From Nocardioidaceae bacterium (lineage in GTDB: Bacteria; Actinomycetota; Actinomycetes; Propionibacteriales; Nocardioidaceae): DNA of 11,227 bases. Below are positions 5,770-11,227 of this stretch, one piece after another (position 1 is the first letter of the stretch; each line of letters starts with the position of its first letter). Below the pieces are notes generated by a model. It saw nothing but the letters and a program-made list of their open reading frames with translations, was not told the DNA's origin and made no database searches. The translations under genes were made by a program, and so were the position numbers. The stretch lies in the NCBI GenBank assembly GCA_013696015.1, contig JACCZI010000055.1, positions 1 to 11,227 on the forward strand, read 5' to 3'.

Positions 5770-7191
5770 TCAGAACAGCAGCGCCGCCGCCGGGTCCTCC
5801 AGGATGGCGGCCACATCTGCGAGGAACCGAGAGCCCTGCGCCCCGTCGACCACGCGGTGGTCGAACGACAACGCCAGTGTCGTGACGTCGCGCGGGCGGA
5901 TGCGACCCCGGACCACCCACGGCTGCTTGCGCACCGCACCGAACGCGATGATCCCCGTTTCACCAGGATTGAGGATCGGCGTACCGGAGTCGACGCCGAA
6001 GACGCCGACATTGGTGATCGTGAAGGTCCCACCGCTCATCTCGGCCGGCTGCGTCTTGCCCTCGCGCGCCACCCGCACCAGCTCGACCAGGGCCACAGCC
6101 AGCTCACGCAGGCTCAGGCCGTCAGCGTCCTTGATGTTCGGCACGACCAACCCGCGTGGTGTCGCGGCGGCGATACCCAGGTTGACGTAGTGCTTGAGCA
6201 CGATCTCCTGCGCCGACTCGTCCCAGGTGGCATTGACCTCAGGAGTACGCCGCGCCGCCAGGCACACCGCCTTGGCCACCACCAGCAGCGGAGAGATCCG
6301 TACGTCTCGGAAGTCGCGGTGCCGGCGCAACCGTCGCACGAAGCTCATCGTGCGGGTCACGTCGACGGTAATCCACTCGGTCACGTGCGGCGCTGTGAAC
6401 GCGCTCGACACCATCGCCTGCGCGGTCATCTTGCGCACGCCCTTGACCGGGACGCGGGTCTCGCTCTCGTCAGAAGGGCGGCCCACGGTCCGGGTCGCCG
6501 AGCCGTTCGCGTGCGCCTCGATGTCCGAGCGAGTGACCACCCCGCCCGGACCGGTGGGCGTGACCTCGCTGAGGTCGACGCCGAGATCCTTGGCCAGCTT
6601 GCGGACCGGCGGTTTGGCCAGCACGCGCGCGGGTGCGGCGCCGGGAGCATCCGAATCGTCTCGGGTGATGGCAGGAATGGCAGGCTCCGCGTCCTCCACC
6701 GTCACCTCGGGCGACTGCGTCTCGGCAGCGCCGAACGCCGTCTGCAGGTTTTGCTGCGCAGCGGCAGGAGCCGGCTCGCCGGGCACCGCCCGTCCCTTGC
6801 GTGGACGGCGCTTGGCCTCGGTGGTCTTCGGCCCGTACCCGACCAGCACCGAGGTCCGGCCCCCCGGAGCCGGGCCGCCGATCAGGCCGGGCTCGACTGC
6901 CGCGTCCTCGGGCGGCGACGGCACCAGGTCCTCCCTCGGTGCCCCCGCGCCGCTTGACACCGCGATGATCGGCGTGCCGACTGCGACCGTCTCGCCTTCG
7001 CCGACCAGCAGCTCGGCCACCGTCCCGGCGTACGGGCACGGCAGCTCGACCAGCGACTTGGCCGTCTCGATCTCGACGATGATGTCATTGACCTTGACGG
7101 TGTCGCCCAGCTTGACCTTCCAGCTGACGATGTCGGCCTCGGTCAGACCCTCACCCACGTCGGGGAGCTTGAACTGCTTGACCTCTGCCAT
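5770..7191 (-). CDS. bkdC: 2-oxo acid dehydrogenase E2, dihydrolipoyl acyltransferase (BkdC-like)
   Basis: This 473-residue E2 core subunit moves acyl groups from lipoamide to CoA in the cytosolic 2-oxo acid dehydrogenase complex. The domain order is visible. One lipoyl domain (about 3-80) carries the lipoylated lysine K45 in IETAKS. A Pro/Ala/Gly/charged linker follows (about 81-185). The peripheral-subunit-binding domain (about 187-227) contains ARVLAKPPVRKLAKDLGVDL. The acyltransferase domain (about 245-473) ends with SFDHRVVDG, catalytic H445 and D449. One lipoyl domain plus the neighbouring two-subunit E1 suits the branched-chain enzyme of Actinomycetota (M. tuberculosis BkdC, formerly PdhC). 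The start is ATG at 7191 with GGAGG 7 nt upstream. It lies 14 nt after bkdB and is the last gene of the operon. No E3 gene is visible. Confidence 0.93.
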   Translation of the reverse strand: MAEVKQFKLPDVGEGLTEADIVSWKVKLGDTVKVNDIIVEIETAKSLVELPCPYAGTVAELLVGEGETVAVGTPIIAVSSGAGAPREDLVPSPPEDAAVEPGLIGGPAPGGRTSVLVGYGPKTTEAKRRPRKGRAVPGEPAPAAAQQNLQTAFGAAETQSPEVTVEDAEPAIPAITRDDSDAPGAAPARVLAKPPVRKLAKDLGVDLSEVTPTGPGGVVTRSDIEAHANGSATRTVGRPSDESETRVPVKGVRKMTAQAMVSSAFTAPHVTEWITVDVTRTMSFVRRLRRHRDFRDVRISPLLVVAKAVCLAARRTPEVNATWDESAQEIVLKHYVNLGIAAATPRGLVVPNIKDADGLSLRELAVALVELVRVAREGKTQPAEMSGGTFTITNVGVFGVDSGTPILNPGETGIIAFGAVRKQPWVVRGRIRPRDVTTLALSFDHRVVDGAQGSRFLADVAAILEDPAAALLF

Positions 7192-7205
7192 GCCGAGCCC
7201 TCCCC

Positions 7206-8180
7206 TCAAAACGCCAGCGAGCGGTCGACGGCGTCGAGCACCCGGTCGAGATCGGGCAGGTACTCCTCCTCGACCCGGCTCGGCGGGTACGGCGTGTCGA
7301 AGCCTCCGACGCGCAGCACCGGCGCCTCCAGGGAGTAGAAGCAGGACTCGCTGATCCGCGCCGCGATCTCGGCGCCCATACCCAGGTTCACCACCGCCTC
7401 GTGCACGACGACGACGTGGCCGGTCTTGCGTACCGACGCCGCCACCGGTCCCATGTCGAGTGGCGACAGTGTCCGCAGGTCGATGACCTCGAGGCTGCGC
7501 CCCTCCTCGCTGGCCGCGATGGCCGCCTCCAGCGCCGTCTTGACCATCGGCCCGTACGTCAGCACGGTCACGTCGTTGCCCTCGCGCACCACCCGCGAGC
7601 TGTGCAGGGGCACCGGTTCGACGCTCTCGTCGAGCTCGGCCTTTTCCCAGTAGCGGCGTTTCGGCTCGAAGAAGACCACCGGGTCGTCGCTGGCTACGGC
7701 CTGCTGGATCATCCAGTAGGCGTCGACCGGGTTTGCCACCGCGACGACCTTGAGCCCGGCCGTGTGGGCGAACTGTGCCTCGGGGCTCTCGGAGTGGTGC
7801 TCGACCGCGCCGATGCCACCGCCGAAGGGGATGCGGACCACGATGGGCATCGGCAGCTTGCCCTGACTGCGAAAGTGCAGCTTCGCCACCTGGCTGACGA
7901 TTTGGTCGTACGCGGGGTAGACGAAGCCGTCGAACTGGATCTCGCAGACCGGGCGGTAGCCGCGCATCGCCAGCCCGACGGCGGTGCCGAGGATGCCGGA
8001 CTCGGCCAACGGGGTGTCGATGACGCGTTCCTCGCCGAAGTCCTTCTGCAGCCCGTCGGTGACCCGGAAGACGCCACCGAGCTTGCCGACGTCCTCCCCC
8101 ATGATCAAGACCGTTGGGTCTGCCTCCATCGCAGCGCGCAGTCCGTTTGTAAGCGCCTTCGCCATCGTGATCTGCGCCAT
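7206..8180 (-). CDS. bkdB: 2-oxo acid dehydrogenase E1 component, beta subunit (BkdB-like)
   Basis: This 324-residue protein is the beta half of the heterotetrameric thiamine-diphosphate E1, which decarboxylates branched-chain 2-oxo acids and reductively acylates E2. It begins with the family pattern ITMAKALTNGL and MGEDVGKLGGVFRVTDGL. It has DTPLAESGILG with E60, the glutamate that activates the cofactor pyrimidine ring, and FGGGIGAVEHHSES (119-132) with active-site histidine candidate H129. The C-terminal transketolase-like domain contains the usual VLTYGPMV and LRTLSPLD segments. The start is ATG at 8180, 2 nt after the bkdA stop, with a purine-rich GAGGGGG about 10 nt upstream inside bkdA, so coupling with bkdA is likely. 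A second ATG five codons later is less likely. The protein is full length. Confidence 0.93.
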   Translation of the reverse strand: MAQITMAKALTNGLRAAMEADPTVLIMGEDVGKLGGVFRVTDGLQKDFGEERVIDTPLAESGILGTAVGLAMRGYRPVCEIQFDGFVYPAYDQIVSQVAKLHFRSQGKLPMPIVVRIPFGGGIGAVEHHSESPEAQFAHTAGLKVVAVANPVDAYWMIQQAVASDDPVVFFEPKRRYWEKAELDESVEPVPLHSSRVVREGNDVTVLTYGPMVKTALEAAIAASEEGRSLEVIDLRTLSPLDMGPVAASVRKTGHVVVVHEAVVNLGMGAEIAARISESCFYSLEAPVLRVGGFDTPYPPSRVEEEYLPDLDRVLDAVDRSLAF

Positions 8181-8182
8181 CG

Positions 8183-9322
8183 TCAGTGCGCCCCCTCGAA
8201 GGAGCTTAGGTACGCGGCGTACTGCTCCTTCTGCTCCGCGAGCTCCGGTGTCTGCTCGGCGTACACCTGGTCGAAGATGTCGAGCACGTGCGGGTCGGGC
8301 ATGCCGAGGCAGCCCTCGCGCACGTGTGTGGCGAGCTCGTCGGCCTCCTGCTCGACGCCCTCGAAGAACTGGTCGTCGGCGGCCGTGGTGGTGTGGAGGT
8401 AGGCCTTGACGCGGGCGATCGGGTCTTTGGCCTTCCATCGGTCGAGCTCGTCGTTGAGCCGGTAGCGGGTCGGGTCGTCCGACGTGGTGTGGGCACCCAT
8501 GCGGTAGGTGTACGCCTCGACGAACGTCGGCCCGCTGCCCTCGCGGGCCCGTCGCAGCGCGGCCTGCGTCACGGCGTAGCAGGCGAGCACGTCGTTGCCG
8601 TCGACGCGGACACCCGGGAACCCGAAGCCCAGCGCGCGCTGGTAGAGCGGGATCCGGGTCTGGCGCTCGATCGGCTCCGAGATCGCCCACTGGTTGTTCT
8701 GGCAGAAGAAGACGACCGGGGCGTTGAACACGCTGGCCCAGATGAACGCCTCGTTGACGTCGCCCTGGCTGGTGGCGCCGTCTCCGAAGTACGCGATCAC
8801 GCCGGCGTCCCTGCTCTCGTCGCCGGAGCCGACGACGCCGTCGCGCTGCAACCCCATGGCGTAGCCGGTGGCGTGCAGGGTCTGCGCTCCGATGACGATC
8901 GTGTACAGCCCGAAGCCGGTCTCCCGCGGGTCCCATCCTCCCTGGTCGACCCCGCGGAACAGACCCAGGAGGTACAACGGGTCGACGCCGCGGCACCAGG
9001 CCACACCGTGCTCGCGGTACGTCGGGAACGCGAAGTCCTGCGGCAGCATCGCCCGGCCCGAACCGATCTGGGCGGCCTCCTGGCCGAGCAGCGAGGCCCA
9101 GATGCCCAGCTCTCCCTGCCGCTGCAGCGCCGTGGCCTCGGTGTCGATGCGCCGGGTCAGGACCAGATCGCGATAGAGGCCCGCAATCGCCTCGTCGTCG
9201 AGGTCGGCGGCGTAGTCGGGGTGCTCGCGGCGCTCACCCTCCGGTGTCAGCAGCTGAACGAGCTCCGGATCGTCGCCGTCGCCTGACGGCCCGAATACGT
9301 CGCCGAGCTCGGGGTCGCTCAC
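8183..9322 (-). CDS. bkdA: 2-oxo acid dehydrogenase E1 component, alpha subunit (BkdA/PdhA-like)
   Basis: This 379-residue protein binds thiamine diphosphate and forms the alpha2beta2 E1 with BkdB. The cofactor motif GDG...NN is clear (GDGATSQGDVNEAF at 180-193, NN at 209-210). The loop RMGAHTTSDDPTRYR (274-288) is the form typical of branched-chain and actinobacterial E1alpha. Actinobacteria normally use a single-chain AceE for pyruvate, so a branched-chain role is preferred; annotation as pyruvate dehydrogenase E1alpha is the usual alternative. The start is GTG at 9322, chosen because AAGGAG sits 5 nt upstream. The frame also stays open upstream to a GTG at 9382, but those codons run through a promoter-like region and a palindromic repeat. 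It is the first gene of the bkdA-bkdB-bkdC operon. Confidence 0.92.
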   Translation of the reverse strand: MSDPELGDVFGPSGDGDDPELVQLLTPEGERREHPDYAADLDDEAIAGLYRDLVLTRRIDTEATALQRQGELGIWASLLGQEAAQIGSGRAMLPQDFAFPTYREHGVAWCRGVDPLYLLGLFRGVDQGGWDPRETGFGLYTIVIGAQTLHATGYAMGLQRDGVVGSGDESRDAGVIAYFGDGATSQGDVNEAFIWASVFNAPVVFFCQNNQWAISEPIERQTRIPLYQRALGFGFPGVRVDGNDVLACYAVTQAALRRAREGSGPTFVEAYTYRMGAHTTSDDPTRYRLNDELDRWKAKDPIARVKAYLHTTTAADDQFFEGVEQEADELATHVREGCLGMPDPHVLDIFDQVYAEQTPELAEQKEQYAAYLSSFEGAH

Positions 9323-9354
9323 CTGCACTCCTTCGGGGCCGTTGTGTCTCAGCC

Positions 9355-9382
9355 AGAGTAGACCGCCTCCCGCACTTGTCAC
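9355..9382 (-). promoter_or_regulatory. Candidate bkdA operon promoter, -35 inside repeat copy 3
   Basis: On the minus strand GTGACA (9382-9377), five of six matches to TTGACA, is followed after 16 nt by TACTCT (9360-9355), which fits the TAnnnT pattern of actinobacterial -10 boxes. The predicted start of transcription, near 9348, leaves a leader of about 26 nt containing the AAGGAG site. The -35 lies in an arm of the 52-bp palindrome, so a factor binding that palindrome would compete with polymerase. This is prediction only. Confidence 0.35.
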
Positions 9383-9423
9383 TGCGACATCAGGTCATGG
9401 CCTGATTTGGCAGTGACAGGTCA
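9372..9423. repeat. 52-bp palindromic repeat, copy 3 (probably inverted)
   Basis: Outer arms ACTTGTCACTG (9374-9384) and CAGTGACAGGT (9411-9421) pair over 11 bp with one mismatch. Inner arms ATCAGG (9389-9394) and CCTGAT (9401-9406) pair perfectly, all on centre 9397.5. The central six bases read TCATGG, which is CCATGA on the other strand as in copy 1. Hand alignment to copy 1 gives 41 of 52 matches inverted against 38 direct, so this copy is probably reversed relative to copies 1 and 2. It lies between divergent bkdA and the EamA gene. Confidence 0.85.
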
Positions 9424-9477
9424 TGGTGATGGCGCAATCCCGCGCGACGCACGCCTCGGTCTGCGCCTAGGCTGGCG

Positions 9478-9516
9478 ATGTTCCCCAGCTCCCTCCCTGC
9501 CATAGGACCGTCATGA
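9478..9516 (+). other. Possible 12-codon leader ORF overlapping the EamA start
   Basis: ATG at 9478 opens MFPSSLPAIGPS and stops with a TGA (9514-9516) that overlaps the EamA ATG in an ATGA arrangement. A TAGGCT sequence, a plausible -10 box, ends 4 nt before this ATG, so transcription could begin at or just inside the leader ORF. It has no ribosome binding site of its own. It could couple translation to the exporter or be chance. Confidence 0.2.
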
Positions 9517-10481
9517 CTGTCGACGCGGCCCGGCGACCGACCGCCCCGACCGTCACCCGGCCGGCCGCAGTCGCCGTCGCGCTCGGCATCGTCTACGTCG
9601 TCTGGGGCTCGACATACCTTGCGATCGGGATCGTCGTCGAGACGATGCCGTCGCTGACCTCGGCCGGGGCGCGGTTCTTCCTCGCGGGGATCGTCATGGC
9701 GTTGGTGCTCGCCGCCCGCTCCGGATGGCATCGCCTGGCGGTGAACCGGGTGCAGCTGCTCGGCGCCAGCCTGCTCGGGGCGTTGCTCCCCGCCGCCGGC
9801 AACGGCCTGGTCACCATCGGCGAGGATCTGGGCACCCCGACCGGGATCGCGGCGCTGATGATCGCCTCGGTGCCGCTGTGGGTGGTTTCGTACCGGCTGC
9901 TGTCCGGCGACCGGCCCCGGTGGGCGACGATCGTGGGCGTCCTGGTCGGCTTTGCCGGGCTGGCGGCACTGGTGGCGGCCATCGGCGTCACCGGCACGAT
10001 CCCACTCGGCCCCACACTGCTGATCGGCTTCGCCGCGATGTGCTGGTCGTTCGGATCGTGGCTGACACCACGGCTCCGGCTGCCGCGCGACCCGTTCGTC
10101 ACCACGGTGTACGAGATGCTCGCCGGCGGCGCCGTGATGCTGGTGGTGGGGCCGCTGTCTGGGGAGCGGTTGGACCTCGGCGCCTACTCGGCTCGGTCCT
10201 GGACCGCCTGGACCTACCTCGTCGTCTTCGGCTCGCTGGTGGCCTTCACCGCGTACGTGTGGGTGCTCGCTAACGCGCCGATCTCGCTGGTGGCGACGTA
10301 CGCCTACGTCAACCCGGTGGTCGCGCTCTTCTTGGGCTGGATCGTGCTCGGCGAGGCCCTCACCGGCTCGGTGCTGGCAGCAACCGCCGTGATCCTGGTC
10401 GGGGTAGGTGTTGTCGTCGGCTCGGAACGCCACCGGCGACCGCCACCGCCGTCGGACCCCTGCACCGACCCTCACGGCTGA
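9513..10481 (+). CDS. EamA-family (DMT superfamily) exporter, YedA-like
   Basis: This 322-residue integral membrane protein of the drug/metabolite transporter superfamily has two EamA repeats of five helices each, the standard length. Hydrophobic segments lie at about 18-40, 52-69, 80-100, 110-128, 138-158, 166-184, 196-214, 232-252, 257-276 and 283-303. Family signatures are VYVVWGSTYLAI (27-38) at the start of repeat 1 and ATYAYVNPVVALFLGWIVLGE (261-281) near the end of repeat 2. Relatives export amino acids, metabolites or drugs; the substrate here is unknown. The cytoplasmic C-tail is proline- and histidine-rich. The start is ATG at 9513, with AGGA 5 nt upstream. A TAGGCT at 9468-9473 is a possible -10 box. 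It diverges from bkdA, so shared control is possible but not shown. The 49 nt after its stop, up to the insertion sequence, hold no gene or convincing terminator. Confidence 0.9.
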   Translation: MTVDAARRPTAPTVTRPAAVAVALGIVYVVWGSTYLAIGIVVETMPSLTSAGARFFLAGIVMALVLAARSGWHRLAVNRVQLLGASLLGALLPAAGNGLVTIGEDLGTPTGIAALMIASVPLWVVSYRLLSGDRPRWATIVGVLVGFAGLAALVAAIGVTGTIPLGPTLLIGFAAMCWSFGSWLTPRLRLPRDPFVTTVYEMLAGGAVMLVVGPLSGERLDLGAYSARSWTAWTYLVVFGSLVAFTAYVWVLANAPISLVATYAYVNPVVALFLGWIVLGEALTGSVLAATAVILVGVGVVVGSERHRRPPPPSDPCTDPHG

Positions 10482-10596
10482 TCCACTCGGCTGAGCCTGA
10501 CGCTCCGCACCACGAACTCTGGGGCCACTCGGCTCTTCGGAGTTGAGGGTGGGTTGAGCGGCGCGCCGGGTGCTGAGGTAGCGGGAAAATGAGGTC

Positions 10597-10646
10597 GAGG
10601 TCCCTCAGGATCGGTAGCGACCAAGCTGGCCGATGTGAAGGACCTC
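10597..10646 (+). promoter_or_regulatory. Stem that may hide the transposase ribosome binding site
   Basis: GAGGTCC (10597-10603) is fully complementary to GGACCTC (10640-10646), which includes part of the GAAGGA Shine-Dalgarno sequence of the transposase. Inside the loop is a second hairpin: TCGG and AGC (10611-10618) against GCT and CCGA (10625-10633), with a small bulge. Together they would fold the leader into a compact structure masking the ribosome binding site. Such sequestration is known in some insertion sequences as protection from read-through transcription; here it is inferred from pairing only. Confidence 0.4.
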
Positions 10647-10650
10647 AACG

Positions 10651-11227
10651 ATGGTCGAGCCTACGTTGTGTTGTACCCAGCCGGGGGGCTACTGCGCCCG
10701 AGTCGACGCGCTGTTCAACCTCGACGGTGTGCATGTAATCGATGTCGGCTGGCGCCGTGACCGGTTGTCCTTGACGGTCGAGACACATCCGGGACCGGTG
10801 GGCTGCCCGGCCTGCGGAGTGCTCGCGGCCAGCCACGGTCGCCGGCTTCGCCGGTTGCACGACATCCCTGCGTTCGGTGCTGCGGTCGAGCTGGTGTGGC
10901 GGGTCCGCCGCTACCGATGCGCCGAGCCGCTGTGCCCGGGTGGGGTGTTCACCGAGGACCACGACCTGGCGCTGGCACGGGCCAAACTCACCACCCGCGC
11001 GGCGTGGTGGGCGATCAGCTGCATCCAACGCGACACCGCCTCGGTCGCGGCCCTCGCGCGGCGGCTCGGGGTGGACTGGCACACGCTGTGGCAGGCGGTC
11101 AAGCCGTTGCTGATCGACCTCGCGGACGACCCGGCCAGGTACGCGGGGGTGGCGGTGCTCGGCGTGGACGAGCACATCTGGCCCCACTCGCCGCGACCGG
11201 GCAAGGGCCCCAAGGAACTGACCAAGA
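10651..11227 (+). CDS. ISL3-family transposase, N-terminal 192 residues (3' end outside window)
   Basis: The visible part has the layout of ISL3 transposases, which act as DDE/RNase H-fold enzymes to cut and move the element. An N-terminal zinc ribbon is formed by C52-x2-C55 in GCPACG and C90-x4-C95 in RYRCAEPLCPGG. A helix-turn-helix region follows (about 129-150, SVAALARRLGVDWHTLWQAV). The catalytic domain opens with VLGVDEHIW, where D173 is the first catalytic aspartate. The frame is open from ATG 10651 to the window edge without frameshift, so the gene looks intact as far as it can be seen. GAAGGA lies 8 nt before the start. Full ISL3 transposases are about 400-440 residues, so roughly half is missing from the window. 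Confidence 0.92.
   Translation, partial: MVEPTLCCTQPGGYCARVDALFNLDGVHVIDVGWRRDRLSLTVETHPGPVGCPACGVLAASHGRRLRRLHDIPAFGAAVELVWRVRRYRCAEPLCPGGVFTEDHDLALARAKLTTRAAWWAISCIQRDTASVAALARRLGVDWHTLWQAVKPLLIDLADDPARYAGVAVLGVDEHIWPHSPRPGKGPKELTK

Larger units (their letters stand above)
10531..11227 (+). mobile_element. ISL3-family insertion sequence, left end (cut by window edge)
   Basis: The element is recognised from its transposase. The left boundary is placed at GGCTCTTCGG (10531), because ISL3-type ends commonly begin with GGCTCTT-like sequence and what follows (to 10650) is a non-coding leader of about 120 nt. The 8 nt before it (GGCCACTC, 10523-10530) would be one copy of the target duplication if the boundary is right. 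The right end, matching inverted repeat and second target copy are outside the window, so completeness cannot be judged. Confidence 0.65.

Noticed and set aside
5857..6957. 366-codon plus-strand frame opposite bkdC
   Set aside because: No domain is visible, and the opposite strand encodes an intact E2 subunit.
8181..8996. N-terminal extension of the E1 beta frame through bkdA
   Set aside because: This frame overlaps the whole second half of bkdA, and the family N-terminus starts at ATG 8180.
8288..9286. 332-codon plus-strand frame opposite bkdA
   Set aside because: It is a shadow of the E1 alpha gene and no motif is recognisable.
9323..9382. N-terminal extension of the E1 alpha subunit to GTG 9382
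   Set aside because: It would place the start inside a palindromic repeat and read through the likely promoter. The AAGGAG-GTG pair at 9322 is much better.
1872..9423. CRISPR array made of the 52-bp repeats
   Set aside because: The copies are kilobases apart, palindromic and lie at gene boundaries. There is no regular spacing, no spacers and no cas genes.
9390..10475. 361-codon minus-strand frame opposite the EamA gene
   Set aside because: The product would be extremely rich in Arg/Gly/His/Gln and ends inside the palindromic repeat. The plus strand encodes ten clear membrane helices.
1..11227. tRNA, rRNA or riboswitch genes
   Set aside because: No cloverleaf-like stretch, rRNA core sequence or known riboswitch core was recognised on either strand by eye; a covariance-model search was not possible.

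Overview
The window is GC-rich (about two thirds G+C by eye), with strong third-position G/C bias, frequent GTG starts, and families that are common in Actinomycetota: a PaaN_2-type aldehyde dehydrogenase, a PaaI thioesterase, an E1alpha/E1beta/E2 branched-chain keto-acid dehydrogenase operon, and an AbiEi-like/DUF559 protein. I read it as chromosome of a high-GC actinobacterium, possibly Propionibacteriales or a relative. The genus cannot be fixed from this sequence alone.

Layout. (1) 1-1281, minus: a DEAD-box RNA helicase whose 3' end leaves the window. (2) 1414-1800, minus: a small VOC/glyoxalase-fold protein, with a stem-loop terminator candidate after it. (3) 1999-3006, plus: a solitary AbiEi-like/DUF559 protein bracketed by two copies of a 52-bp palindrome; the second copy encodes its last 14 residues and stop. 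(4) 3035-4714, minus: paaN. Divergent from it, 4732-5636, plus: a GNAT acetyltransferase gene overlapping paaI by 4 nt. (5) 5637-5769: a convergent intergenic region packed with hairpins. (6) 5770-9322, minus: the tightly packed operon bkdA-bkdB-bkdC. (7) 9323-9512: a divergent promoter region holding the third palindrome copy. (8) 9513-10481, plus: an EamA/DMT exporter. (9) 10531-11227, plus: the left end and first 192 codons of an ISL3-family insertion sequence, cut by the window edge.

Functionally, the core is acyl-CoA and aromatic catabolism. PaaN and PaaI belong to phenylacetate degradation. The Bkd E1/E2 enzymes turn branched-chain 2-oxo acids into acyl-CoAs and need an E3 encoded elsewhere. 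The other Paa enzymes (ring epoxidase, CoA ligase) are not in the window.

The signal that ordinary annotation would miss is the 52-bp palindrome family at 1872-1923, 2962-3013 and 9372-9423. All three copies have the same length and the same dyad geometry, and they sit at gene boundaries. One forms the end of a protein, and another may supply a -35 box to bkdA. No complete new defence or biosynthetic system is visible.
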